Shown here one piece after another: positions 42,326-50,823 of a stretch of 64,000 bases of DNA (positions are counted from its first letter, which is position 1; each line of letters starts with the position of its first letter). Location: assembly GCA_937894065.1 (NCBI GenBank), contig CALCST010000039.1, positions 1-64,000 on the forward strand. The letters run 5' to 3'. The stretch is from an uncultured Parabacteroides sp. (GTDB lineage: Bacteria; Bacteroidota; Bacteroidia; Bacteroidales; Tannerellaceae). Below the pieces are notes generated by a model. That model was not told the origin of the DNA. It was given only the letters and a program-made list of their open reading frames with translations, and searched no databases. The position numbers were made by a program, and so were the translations under genes.

Positions 42326-45127
42326 TTATTCTTGTGGCAAATGTATTTTCTGTTCTTTTCCATTATAAATACATGTACTTTCAAGAACTTTACCCGGTGA
42401 GATAAATTTTATATTGAACTTACGAGATTTAACCATAGTTTCATATTCTCCTTTTCGTTCACCTATGAGTAGAGTCTTTTCTTTTTCATTCCATTCAAAT
42501 GGAATTTCAGTGAATGAACCGTTTTCATAATCGAAATTATCACCATGGTCATTATATAAAGAAAATTCACCGTTTGCACCAGTGTATACATTAACAGTTA
42601 ATTCCTCATCATCTGTTTCTGCCATATATTGTTTTACACGGCTTAAAGGAAGAATAGAACCAGCTTTTACATATACTGGGATATTATCCAAAGAAGTCTT
42701 TGCTGTTATAGTCTGTCCACCTTCAGCATACTTGTTGTTCCAGAAGGAGTACCATCCTGTGTTTTGAGGTAAAATAATATCTCGTGATTTAACAGATGGC
42801 TGGAGTACCGGACATACCATCAATGACGGTCCAAACATGTACTGATCATATACAGAATGAATGTTCTTATCTTCATTGAAATCGAAAATAAGAGGACGCA
42901 TAATTGTGTAGTCATCATTATAACACATACCTCCCAGAGTGTAGATATATGGAGACAAACGATAACGCAATTCAGTAAATTCTTTTTGTATCTTGTAACT
43001 TTCTTCCCCCATTGTCCACATTTCCCTGCGAGGTCCGTTTCCGTGGGCACGCATAATTGGGCAGAATGTAGCCCACTGGAACCAGCGAGTATACAGTTCT
43101 CTGTAACCTGGGTCGCTGCTAAGTAAAGGCCAGTCGGTACTATTGATAAAGAATCCTCCTATATCAGTTGTCCAGTAAGGAAGACCAGATGATGCAAAAT
43201 TCAGACCGCATTTGACCTGTTTGCGGAATACATCCCAAGTGGCTGTTATATCACCTGTCCACATAACAGTGGAATATGCCTGCTGTCCGGCAAATGCAGA
43301 ACGAGCGAGGATAACAACTCTGTTATCCGGATCACTTTCACGTTGTCCTTCATATATGCCTTTAGTCTGCATCAGAGAGAATGCATTAAGATATCTTGCT
43401 CCGGTTCCTAAATTATTCTGCATGACTTCTTTGTATAAGAAAGGATCGGCAGGAGTGGATATTTCTGGTTCTGAGGCATCAAGCCACCATGCATCTACAC
43501 CTTTATTGTAAAGACTGTCACGCATTTGTTTCCAATAGATTTCTCGCCCTTCCTTTGAGAAAGGATTATAGTACCATGTACCTTTGTCAGTCCAGAAACT
43601 GCAGTTATTGTATCTGAAAAGCTGATTGTTGTCCAACAGTTCTTTCCAGTTGTCACTGCCACGCTGGAACATACCCCATACTGAAATAATATAGTTTATG
43701 TTCTTCTCATGGGCTTTAGCAATCATACCTTCCGGATCTGGATAACGTGTTTCATCAAATCTATGTGAACCCCAAGGATAATTACCCCAATATCCCAAGT
43801 CCTGTACAATAACATCGATAGGAATCTGTCTGTTTCTGAACTCATCAATCATCTCAAGATATTCTTTCTGGGTATTTATACCTATATGCGAATGCCAGAA
43901 ACCATATGCCCATCTTGGAAGTATTGTAGCTTTTCCTGTAAGATGACGGTAGCCGCTGATAACATTATCCATATTCGGACCATAAACAAAATAGTAGTCA
44001 ACCATGTCGCCAACCTCAGACCACATAGTAATACCTTCGTCATATGATTCTTTTGCAGGAGGACTCCATCTAAGCTGTACTGCGCCGTTGGAAGGTTCGT
44101 GAAGTTTGTCATCAACATCTTTCTGCCATTCATAACGGATATTGTATTTTTTATTTGCTTCAAGATATATTTTCCCTTTTAGATAAAGTTCTGCAGTATT
44201 GTGACCGTCAACAATGAGAGAATCATTTACCCACAGTTTAATTTTATGTGTGGTGAATGTGTTGAATGTATATTCACCTTCATGTAAAGATTTTACCTGT
44301 CCTTCCCAGCGTACGGTAAATTTACCCGGATTTATTCTTGAATCCAATGGTTTTGAAACCCAGTCGGGATCTGTTGTAAATGAGTTATCAACCTGAGGAC
44401 CGAATGTCTTGAAGTCGAAATTAACAACAGAATCTCTTCTAACCTTACACAATTCGTCAAAATTGATGCCATTATAGTATGAACCAGTCAATGCCCCTTG
44501 TTTTCCTTCTTTGTCATAAAGTAATTCGCAAGGAATAAAATCCTGAGTTACAGGAAAACCGAATTTGGTGTGAGAATAATTGTCCCACAAAATACCATAG
44601 CCACGATTTGATAAGAAAAACGGTACTACTATTTCCCAATTCTCCTGCCACAAATCTATATCAGCACCTTTCAAGTTATAAAGGTCATTCTGATGATGCC
44701 CCAAACCAAGAATTACTTCTTTATCTTTGCTTTCCCATTGCTGTCTGACATTCCATGTGTCTTCACCGCAAACTTTATCAGGAATAATAGATGTTCCATT
44801 TTCACGTTCGGACAGAATAATATTTCCGTCAGTATCTTTGAAAACAATTTTTCCTGTTGATTTATTTACCTCTATATTCAAACGTGATGTAGATAAAATA
44901 TAGTCAGTGTCTGTTTCAGAGGTAGAATACTGTACATTCTTTTGAGTACCAGTTACTGCCAGACTATTTCTTGTAGAAAATGTATCAACAGGTGAAACCA
45001 TGACACGCACTATATCGTCGTCTATGACTTGAAGTTTTACATAATCTTTCGAGGTTTTGAATACGTTGTCTGTTTTACTGCAACCTACAGCTAGTATGGC
45101 CGTCAGTAATATCAACAAATTTCTCAT
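42326..45127 (-). CDS. GH31 glycosidase lipoprotein with PA14 insert (alpha-xylosidase-like)
   Basis: A 933-residue lipoprotein; start at 45127 gives MRNLLILLTAILAVGC with lipobox Cys16. The GH31 N-terminal beta-sandwich is interrupted by a PA14 domain (about 215-355; LTGSYYNGINF to VQLRWSPP). The (beta/alpha)8 catalytic domain carries the nucleophile Asp550 (WWLDASEPE) and acid/base Asp626 (MWTGD). PA14-containing GH31 enzymes characterised in Cellvibrio and Bacteroides ovatus are xyloglucan alpha-xylosidases, so that activity is likely but not proven; alpha-glucosidase is possible. No susCD pair or sensor is adjacent. A promoter-like TATACTTTG lies at 45179-45187 on the minus strand. Confidence 0.85.
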   Translation of the reverse strand: MRNLLILLTAILAVGCSKTDNVFKTSKDYVKLQVIDDDIVRVMVSPVDTFSTRNSLAVTGTQKNVQYSTSETDTDYILSTSRLNIEVNKSTGKIVFKDTDGNIILSERENGTSIIPDKVCGEDTWNVRQQWESKDKEVILGLGHHQNDLYNLKGADIDLWQENWEIVVPFFLSNRGYGILWDNYSHTKFGFPVTQDFIPCELLYDKEGKQGALTGSYYNGINFDELCKVRRDSVVNFDFKTFGPQVDNSFTTDPDWVSKPLDSRINPGKFTVRWEGQVKSLHEGEYTFNTFTTHKIKLWVNDSLIVDGHNTAELYLKGKIYLEANKKYNIRYEWQKDVDDKLHEPSNGAVQLRWSPPAKESYDEGITMWSEVGDMVDYYFVYGPNMDNVISGYRHLTGKATILPRWAYGFWHSHIGINTQKEYLEMIDEFRNRQIPIDVIVQDLGYWGNYPWGSHRFDETRYPDPEGMIAKAHEKNINYIISVWGMFQRGSDNWKELLDNNQLFRYNNCSFWTDKGTWYYNPFSKEGREIYWKQMRDSLYNKGVDAWWLDASEPEISTPADPFLYKEVMQNNLGTGARYLNAFSLMQTKGIYEGQRESDPDNRVVILARSAFAGQQAYSTVMWTGDITATWDVFRKQVKCGLNFASSGLPYWTTDIGGFFINSTDWPLLSSDPGYRELYTRWFQWATFCPIMRAHGNGPRREMWTMGEESYKIQKEFTELRYRLSPYIYTLGGMCYNDDYTIMRPLIFDFNEDKNIHSVYDQYMFGPSLMVCPVLQPSVKSRDIILPQNTGWYSFWNNKYAEGGQTITAKTSLDNIPVYVKAGSILPLSRVKQYMAETDDEELTVNVYTGANGEFSLYNDHGDNFDYENGSFTEIPFEWNEKEKTLLIGERKGEYETMVKSRKFNIKFISPGKVLESTCIYNGKEQKIHLPQE

Positions 45128-45234
45128 AATGCTTATACTTTCATTATTTATCTGCGTCCCAAACAGATATACCTTCCCCAAAGTATAATTAAGTTGTATG
45201 ACTTGAGGATTATAAAGAAGAAAAAGAAATCACA

Positions 45235-45286
45235 GGAGTTAAAAGCCAATATTATTATAATATTAAATATATCAGCCTTTAACTCC
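45235..45286 (-). terminator. Terminator of the DUF1080 gene
   Basis: GGAGTTAAAAGC (45235-45246) pairs with 45275-45286 with one A-C mismatch; AT-rich loop; the minus strand continues TGTGATTTCTTTTTC. This implies that the GH31 gene has its own promoter. Confidence 0.6.
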
Positions 45287-45318
45287 CGGATGTTGAACTT
45301 GTGAAATTTGAGTTATTA

Positions 45319-46077
45319 TTAAAGGTTTCTTATCCAAATATTTCGATATGCAACTGCCACACCATGATCTTGTAACATCAGCGGCATTCTTCCGTGAGGT
45401 TTGTAGCTTGGGAAACCTATATAAGATGTTTTACCTTTAACTACAAAGTTGTTTTGTATCAGAACTCCGTTGAGAACAACAGTCACCATAGCCGGAGATT
45501 CCAGTTTTCCGTCTGTCGTAAATCTTGGAGCTTTCCAGTATATATCATATACCTGCCACTTTTCAGTTCCGGTGAAGGCATTTGCTGCCGGAGCCTGCTG
45601 TTTGTAGATACTTCCAACCATACCGTTTACATAAGTAGGATTGTCGTCTCCATCCAGCACTTGAACTTCGTAGTTGCTTTGAAGGAAAACACCACTGTTT
45701 CCTTTCATCTGCAAAGTGTTGTTTTTGCCCGGAGCAGGAGTTTTAAATTCAATATGAAGCTGGCAATCGCCAAAGAATTCTTTAGTCTGAATAATTCCGG
45801 TTCCAGGAACAACAACCATTGCTCCATCTTCTATTTTCCATTTTGCGGCAACAGGTTTTCCGTCTTTTAAAGGAGATTCCCATTTTGATAGGTCCTTACC
45901 GTCGAAAAGAACAATAGCGTCTGAAGGTGGATTTCCAGGTTTGTCTCCTGGTTCAACTTTAGGAGGAATAGGATAATACCATTCTGTACTTGCCGGAGGA
46001 AGATTGCTGCCGGCCTGTTGTGCTTTAATTGAAGAGAATGCACAAATCACACTGATTAACAAAATCACTTTTTTCAT
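45319..46077 (-). CDS. Secreted DUF1080 (3-keto-disaccharide hydrolase-like) protein
   Basis: A 252-residue exported protein (signal peptide cut near SIKAQ). The single domain from FDGKDLSKWES (about 55) to VAYRNIWIRNL at the end is the DUF1080 concanavalin-like sandwich. Family members were first structural, and some have been shown to cleave 3-keto-glycosides; laminarin/glucan binding is also possible. A minus-strand -7-like box TAAGTTTG lies about 140 bases upstream (46221-46228). It precedes the GH31 lipoprotein, but a terminator and promoter seem to separate them. Confidence 0.82.
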   Translation of the reverse strand: MKKVILLISVICAFSSIKAQQAGSNLPPASTEWYYPIPPKVEPGDKPGNPPSDAIVLFDGKDLSKWESPLKDGKPVAAKWKIEDGAMVVVPGTGIIQTKEFFGDCQLHIEFKTPAPGKNNTLQMKGNSGVFLQSNYEVQVLDGDDNPTYVNGMVGSIYKQQAPAANAFTGTEKWQVYDIYWKAPRFTTDGKLESPAMVTVVLNGVLIQNNFVVKGKTSYIGFPSYKPHGRMPLMLQDHGVAVAYRNIWIRNL

Positions 46078-46220
46078 TTGATTAAGAATAATATAGATTT
46101 TAAGATAAAACTTTGTTTGCCTGAATACACATATTGACTAATCTGAGTAATATCTAACTCAGTATTTCAAATTCAAGCAAACACTTACTCTCAAATCTGA
46201 ATATAAATACACACACATTG

Positions 46221-46228
46221 CAAACTTA
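46221..46228 (-). promoter_or_regulatory. Possible -7 box (TAAGTTTG) of the DUF1080 gene
   Basis: Matches TAnnTTTG on the minus strand but implies a leader of about 135 bases and no clear -33 element is seen. Confidence 0.35.
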
Positions 46229-46261
46229 ATCAAAAAAATTAAATGCGATATTTAGGTTATT

Positions 46262-46304
46262 ATAAAAAAATAGACTATCTCAATTTATTTTGAGATAGTC
46301 TATT
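46262..46304 (-). terminator. Terminator of small lipoprotein gene
   Basis: Perfect 15-bp stem (46269-46283 with 46290-46304), loop TTTATT; on the minus strand a run of T follows. Confidence 0.9.
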
Positions 46305-46326
46305 CCTCATAAAAAACTGAAAAATT

Positions 46327-46797
46327 TTATTTCATACTTATATCCGTTGAAAGACTAAAGCTTTCAACCAAAACATCTCCGTCTGATTTATATTCTTTTT
46401 CAAGAACATCAACTTCTTTATCGTTAATATAAGCACTAACTTTTACTTTAAGAGTCTTTCCTGATGTAATGCATGAAACGCTGCCGGCACAAGTAAGGAA
46501 GAAAGCATCTGGTTCTGTATAACATGTTATATTTTTCTCATTCTTGAAAGTTGCAGAATAACTCTCTCCTTCATATTCTCTGTCAGCACTGTAAAGTTTT
46601 GCTGGACCGGCTAATGAAACGCCGCCAAAAGTTACGTTTAAATCAAAGTCATCGATATCTCCACTTTGTTCAACTACAATTTTATGAACACCTGTTTTTA
46701 CAACATCTTCTACTTCATCTTTTTTATCGTCCCCACATGATGTAAATGCAATGCCTAAGATTGTAAAAAGGCTCAATAATGCAATTAGTTTTCTCAT
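46327..46797 (-). CDS. Small lipoprotein of unknown function
   Basis: A 156-residue protein with signal peptide and lipobox (FTSC, Cys near 21) followed by an acidic Asp/Lys/Glu-rich linker. The body looks like one beta-sandwich: alternating strands, with three Cys (CYTEP, LTCAG, SCIT) that might form a disulfide. I do not recognise a family. It lies 39 bases downstream of the lactonase gene in the same direction and ends in a strong terminator, so the two may be co-transcribed. Confidence 0.6.
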   Translation of the reverse strand: MRKLIALLSLFTILGIAFTSCGDDKKDEVEDVVKTGVHKIVVEQSGDIDDFDLNVTFGGVSLAGPAKLYSADREYEGESYSATFKNEKNITCYTEPDAFFLTCAGSVSCITSGKTLKVKVSAYINDKEVDVLEKEYKSDGDVLVESFSLSTDISMK

Positions 46798-46836
46798 TTT
46801 GAATGATTTTTTAGTTGTTAGTTATTAATATTGATT

Positions 46837-48000
46837 TTACCGTATAATTTTCAAACACACCGGCTTCCCACTCTCAATATATTTACCTGTGTTCTCCAGC
46901 CTTCCGTTTTCTGTATTTATGGAATATATTTCAATCCTGTTGTCATCACGGCAAGCCACAAGAAGATATTTGCCATTTGGAGTAATCATGAAATTCCTTG
47001 GATGCTTTCCTGTAAGAGTATAATCAATCTTGTTTAATTCCCCGTTAGTTTCATCAACTGCAAACACTGCAATGCCGTCTTCTTTAAGTCTGTTGCTTGA
47101 ATAAACGAATCTACCATCAGGAGAAACATGTATATCGGCACTACCTTTTGCTCCGACACTGTCTGCCTTTATATATTGGATAGCGTCCATTTCTCCATTA
47201 TTATAATTGAATACAACAACTTCGCCGGAAAGCTCGTTGATAAGATATGCATTTTTCTTGTTTGGATGGAAACAAATATGGCGAGGACCGGAACCTTCTT
47301 TAATTTTTATGTCCTTCATGTTTGCCTGGTCAAGCAATGTGGCTGATGATTTATCCGTATTATTATCAGCAAAAGGAAACATATGGATTTTATCGGTTCC
47401 CAAATCATTAGCAAGAAGATATTTTCCGTCCGGAGTGATTTTTATACAATGCAAGTGAGGTTGTTCCTGCCTTTCCTTGTCGATACTTTTACCTTCAAAT
47501 TGAATCAGATTACTTTTCTCTCCGAGTTTGCCATCCTTTTCGATAGGGAAGACCGTAATACTTCCGCCCATATAGTTTGCTGTTATTACGAATTCTTCTT
47601 TAGGGTCAAAGTTAATATGACATGGAGCGCCGCCGTTTGTCAGCTGAGAATTAAGAAGAGTCATTTTCTCATTTTCCAGCAATATGGCATTTGCAGTTGA
47701 AGTCAATCCTTCATCTTCGCCAACAGCATAAATATTCTTTCCATTTGAGGCAATAGTGAGGAACGACGGATTTGAAATACCTTTAAGTCCGCTTATATAT
47801 TTGCTGTCACCAGTAGCCTCATCGAATTTGTAGAGCTTTATGCCTTCTTCTTCGGGAGTTGAATAACTGCCAACCAACAGATATAATTCATTTGGATTAT
47901 CAGTTTCAGAAATATTATTGGTATTTTCTTTTTGTGAGGAGAAACTGCAACTGCAAAGAAGTATGCAACTGCAAATAAAAGCTGATATTCGTGATTTCAT
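46837..48000 (-). CDS. Lactonase-family beta-propeller lipoprotein (6-phosphogluconolactonase-like)
   Basis: A 387-residue protein. Start at 48000 (MKSRISAFICSCILLCSCS) gives a lipoprotein signal; the frame extends 15 codons further but without a signal. Repeating blades show the family pattern: ...NPSFLTIASNGKNIYAVGE, PHLHCIKITPDGKYLLANDLGTD, GPRHICFHPNKKNAYLINE, SADIHVSPDGRFVYSSNR, HPRNFMITPNGKYLLVACRDDN. Family enzymes hydrolyse 6-phosphogluconolactone, but an exported lipoprotein is unlikely to meet that substrate, so a different lactone is possible. An inverted repeat ATACAAA/TTTGTAT lies just before the start (48002-48018). Confidence 0.78.
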   Translation of the reverse strand: MKSRISAFICSCILLCSCSFSSQKENTNNISETDNPNELYLLVGSYSTPEEEGIKLYKFDEATGDSKYISGLKGISNPSFLTIASNGKNIYAVGEDEGLTSTANAILLENEKMTLLNSQLTNGGAPCHINFDPKEEFVITANYMGGSITVFPIEKDGKLGEKSNLIQFEGKSIDKERQEQPHLHCIKITPDGKYLLANDLGTDKIHMFPFADNNTDKSSATLLDQANMKDIKIKEGSGPRHICFHPNKKNAYLINELSGEVVVFNYNNGEMDAIQYIKADSVGAKGSADIHVSPDGRFVYSSNRLKEDGIAVFAVDETNGELNKIDYTLTGKHPRNFMITPNGKYLLVACRDDNRIEIYSINTENGRLENTGKYIESGKPVCLKIIR

Positions 48001-48031
48001 AATACAAATGTTTTGTATAGATTTATAAAGT

Positions 48032-48069
48032 AAAAAGCCCCGCAATCCCTAAGAATCACGAGGCTTTTT
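48032..48069. terminator. Terminator after tRNA-Gly
   Basis: AAAAAGCCCCG (48032-48042) pairs with CGAGGCTTTTT (48059-48069) with one mismatch; T-runs on both strands. Confidence 0.75.
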
Positions 48070-48077
48070 GGAAGCTG

Positions 48078-48150
48078 AGCGGAAGACGGGACTCGAACCC
48101 GCGACCCTAACCTTGGCAAGGTTATGCTCTACCAACTGAGCTACTTCCGC
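48078..48150 (-). tRNA. tRNA-Gly (GCC)
   Basis: Read on the minus strand the acceptor GCGGAAG (48150 downward) pairs with CTTCCGC; D arm GCTC..GAGC, anticodon stem TAACC/GGTTA around loop TTGCCAA (anticodon GCC), T arm CGGGTTCGAGTCCCG, discriminator T. CCA is not encoded. All helices are intact. Confidence 0.95.
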
Positions 48151-48205
48151 ATATGCTGCTCTCGGTTTCACTTGTTACGAACTCTTTCGCTTCCGATTGC
48201 GAGTG

Positions 48206-48235
48206 CAAAGGTAGACAAAATATTTATATTACAAA
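48206..48235 (-). promoter_or_regulatory. Promoter (TTTG / TACCTTTG) of tRNA-Gly
   Basis: Minus-strand -33 TTTG at 48232-48235 and -7 box TACCTTTG at 48206-48213, spacing 18; start site about 50 bases before the mature tRNA. Confidence 0.65.
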
Positions 48236-48252
48236 ACTTTTTGAGCATTTTT

Positions 48253-48705
48253 TTAATTGGTGACGTAAATTTTGTCTCCTTGCATACTTACGTTGTATTG
48301 TTTAAGGTATTGATCTGACGGACCTTCCAACGGATTTGCTATTCCATTTAATAAATCATATTTACTTCCACATTTTGGACATATAGCGTATAATCCATCA
48401 TCAGTTACTTCAACTATTATGCTTGTTTTTGCCTCATATGGGCAAGCTGCATCAAAGGCATAATACTGATCCATTCCTGAAGCATTAACTCCGTGGTAAA
48501 CGAGAACGCCTCCGAATCCGGTCATTTCACCAGCCTGATCAATATTCTTCTGATTATAAATTTTGTATGCCGACAAAGTTTTCAGAGCTCTGTCCTGATA
48601 AGTCAAGTCCAGCTCAAGATAAACCCTAGCGTATGGAATATTACTTACAAATGTTGAACAGGAAAAAGCAATTCCGCAAAGTATTAAAAAAAGAAGTCGT
48701 TTCAT
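48253..48705 (-). CDS. Rieske-like lipoprotein with altered metal ligands
   Basis: A 150-residue lipoprotein; start at 48705 gives MKRLLFLILCGIAFSC with lipobox Cys16. The C-terminal half follows the Rieske [2Fe-2S] plan (C-x-H ... CxxH-G-S): here Cys88-Pro-Tyr90-Glu91 and Cys109-Pro-Lys-Cys112-Gly-Ser-Lys-Tyr-Asp. Both His ligands are replaced (Tyr90 or Glu91, and Cys112), while the CGSxYDL...GP frame is kept. It may bind a different metal centre such as zinc, or have lost the cluster; this is inference. Located between tRNA-Gly and argH. Confidence 0.65.
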   Translation of the reverse strand: MKRLLFLILCGIAFSCSTFVSNIPYARVYLELDLTYQDRALKTLSAYKIYNQKNIDQAGEMTGFGGVLVYHGVNASGMDQYYAFDAACPYEAKTSIIVEVTDDGLYAICPKCGSKYDLLNGIANPLEGPSDQYLKQYNVSMQGDKIYVTN

Positions 48706-48716
48706 ATCTGTTTTCC

Positions 48717-48791
48717 TAAAAAAATAAAGATACAATTCATCAGTCTCTACATTATTATATATAACGTATGAATATTGACGAAATTGTATCT
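48717..48791 (-). terminator. Terminator of argH
   Basis: AGATACAATT (48728-48737) pairs with 48782-48791 with further TCA/TGA pairs inside; on the minus strand TTTATTTTTTT follows. The same bases contain a near -7 box (TATCTTTA) for the next gene. Confidence 0.55.
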
Positions 48792-48807
48792 CTATTCTGT
48801 ATTTATT

Positions 48808-50145
48808 TTATCCTATCAATGCTTTCTCAGCCTCCTCAACCTTTTCAAATCCAAATCCTGCTAAAACTGTTTGCATAAGTTTTGCGATTTCTTCATTGCA
48901 TAGGTTTCCGATACTTCCTTCGTGAGTGTGATGAACTTCTTTGTTAGGCACAAATTCGCCGGCTTCGATGCTGAGGCCAACTTTTTTGTATGCGTCACGG
49001 AAAGGAACTCCTTCACGCACCAGGCGGTTCACTTCCTCAACACTGAAGAGCAATGAATATTTGTCGTCATCGAGGATATGTTCGTTTACTTTCACTTCGC
49101 GCATCATATGAGTAACCATTCTCAAGCAATCTTTCAGTTCATCAAACGAAGGAAGGAACACTTCCTTGATGATTTGCAAATCTCTGAAATATCCTGAAGG
49201 AAGATTGTTGAAAATAAGAGTAATCTGATTTGGCAATCCTTGAATCTTGTTGCATTTTGCACGAGTAAGCTCAAATACATCAGGATTTTTTTTGTGCGGC
49301 ATAATGCTTGAACCGGTAGTGAACTGGTCCGGCAATTTAATGAAACCGAAATTCTGGCTGTTGAACATACAAGCGTCGAATGCCAGTTTTGACAAAGTTC
49401 CGGCGATGCCTGCCATAGCAAATGCCACAGTACGTTCCATCTTTCCTCGTCCCATCTGAGCATAAACCACGTTGTAGTCCATAGAGTCGAAGCCAAGCAA
49501 GTCTGTTGTCATCTGTCTGTTCAAAGGGAAAGAAGAACCATAACCGGCTGCAGAACCTAGCGGATTGCGGTTGCATATCTTATAGGCAGCCTGCAGAAGT
49601 TGCAAGTCGTCCACAAGACTTTCTGCGTATGCGCCAAACCAAAGTCCGAAAGAAGAAGGCATAGCCACCTGCAAATGAGTATAACCCGGCAAAAGGACAG
49701 ATTTATATTTTTCGCTTTGAGCCTGCAAAACTTCAAACAAGCCTGAAACAAGTTCCACCAATTCGCGGATTTCAGCACGAGTGAACAATTTCAAATCCAC
49801 AAGAACCTGGTCGTTTCGTGAACGTCCGCTATGGATTTTCTTACCGATGTCACCAAGTTTTCTTGTCAGCATCAGTTCTACCTGCGAGTGAACATCTTCA
49901 ATACCATCTTCAATGACGAAGTTACCGCTTTCGGCAATTTTGTAAATGTTCTTAAGCTCGGCAAGCAAAGCAGAAAGTTCTTCTTTTTCCAGCAAACCGA
50001 TACTCTCAAGCATTGTGATGTGTGCCATTGAACCAAGCACATCATATTTTGCAAGATAAAGATCCATTTCTCTATCTTTGCCAACGGTGAAAACATCTAC
50101 TTCGTGATCCACCTGAACATTTTTTTCCCAAAGCTTTTGTGCCAT
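48808..50145 (-). CDS. argH: Argininosuccinate lyase
   Basis: A 445-residue cytosolic enzyme that cleaves argininosuccinate to arginine and fumarate, last step of arginine synthesis. The fumarase-superfamily signature GSSIMPHKKNPD (about 279-290) with the catalytic Ser is present, along with SGRSRNDQVLVDLKLF near 108-122 and the TGSSIMP loop; N-terminal VDHEVDVFTVG is near 13. Length is normal. It is the last of a minus-strand run pyrE - SRPBCC - argH, with 26 bases between it and the SRPBCC gene. Confidence 0.95.
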   Translation of the reverse strand: MAQKLWEKNVQVDHEVDVFTVGKDREMDLYLAKYDVLGSMAHITMLESIGLLEKEELSALLAELKNIYKIAESGNFVIEDGIEDVHSQVELMLTRKLGDIGKKIHSGRSRNDQVLVDLKLFTRAEIRELVELVSGLFEVLQAQSEKYKSVLLPGYTHLQVAMPSSFGLWFGAYAESLVDDLQLLQAAYKICNRNPLGSAAGYGSSFPLNRQMTTDLLGFDSMDYNVVYAQMGRGKMERTVAFAMAGIAGTLSKLAFDACMFNSQNFGFIKLPDQFTTGSSIMPHKKNPDVFELTRAKCNKIQGLPNQITLIFNNLPSGYFRDLQIIKEVFLPSFDELKDCLRMVTHMMREVKVNEHILDDDKYSLLFSVEEVNRLVREGVPFRDAYKKVGLSIEAGEFVPNKEVHHTHEGSIGNLCNEEIAKLMQTVLAGFGFEKVEEAEKALIG

Positions 50146-50171
50146 ATTATTTAGCAGTTTTTACATTATAA

Positions 50172-50582
50172 TCAATAAGGCAACTTTTCAAGTACAGCTG
50201 CAATTTTATCAATTGCTTCCTGCATTGGTTTTGCCACCATTTGTTTTATAAAAGGATTCAAGTCTGCGCGCGCAGTAAGTTTCATTCTTGTATCCATTTC
50301 AGCCACCTGCTTAAGCTGAATCCAGAGGAACAGAGGAACAGGAGAGTTTGTCGTTGCAAACTTGATTGTCTTGTTTGGTTCACGTTCAACAATCTGGAAT
50401 GTTATTTTGCCAACAGGATTTACTGAAAAGCTGCAAGAGTCACTGTCAAATTCAAATCCCTGGATTTTATCCTGAGGAATTCTGTCTTTTACGCGCTCCA
50501 GGTTTGACAAGTCAGACAACATCGCAAAAATACGATCGTCATTTTGAGGAATAGCTTTTATTTCGCTTACAAATTCGGTCAT
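50172..50582 (-). CDS. SRPBCC-family (START/polyketide cyclase-like) protein
   Basis: A 136-residue protein, start at 50582 (MTEFVSEIKAI). The pattern of an N-terminal strand, DDRIFAMLSDLSNLERVKDRIP helices, alternating strands (ITFQIVEREPNKTIKFAT) and a long C-terminal helix (PFIKQMVAKPMQEAIDKIAAVLEKL) is the SRPBCC helix-grip fold, which binds hydrophobic ligands. No ligand can be named. To my knowledge it commonly sits between pyrE and argH in Bacteroidales. Confidence 0.8.
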   Translation of the reverse strand: MTEFVSEIKAIPQNDDRIFAMLSDLSNLERVKDRIPQDKIQGFEFDSDSCSFSVNPVGKITFQIVEREPNKTIKFATTNSPVPLFLWIQLKQVAEMDTRMKLTARADLNPFIKQMVAKPMQEAIDKIAAVLEKLPY

Positions 50583-50584
50583 AT

Positions 50585-50710
50585 ATATTGTGTTATTTAG
50601 GTTTCGCAAGAAACTCGATTTAATAGTTGACAAGGCATCAGAGACAAGTTGACGAGGAAATTAATACTTGTCAACTCGTCAACTTGTTAACTTGTTAACT
50701 GAAAATCTAA
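50585..50710. repeat. Octamer palindromic block between pyrE and the SRPBCC gene
   Basis: Left: TTTCGCAAGAAACTCG, TAGTTGACAAGG, core AAGGCATCAGAGACAAG, TTGACGAGG. Right: CTTGTCAACTCGTCAACTTG and TTAACTTGTTAAC (50666-50700). The arms can pair over much of their length. Confidence 0.8.
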
Positions 50711-50743
50711 CCTGCGAATATAGAATTATCATATAATAAAAAC

Positions 50744-50796
50744 AAAGGCAAAGAAACACTGAGACAGAATGAATGTCTCTGTGCTTCTCTGCCTTT
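50744..50796 (-). terminator. 23-position hairpin after pyrE (TGTCTCTGTG family)
   Basis: Arms 50744-50766 and 50774-50796 pair at 20 of 23 positions around a 7-base loop; minus strand continues GTTTTTATT. Shares the CACAGAG/CTCTGTG core with 9773-9817 and the lone arm near 63378. Confidence 0.7.
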
Positions 50797-50823
50797 TATC
50801 TTATAGTTTTGCAAAAAATCTGA

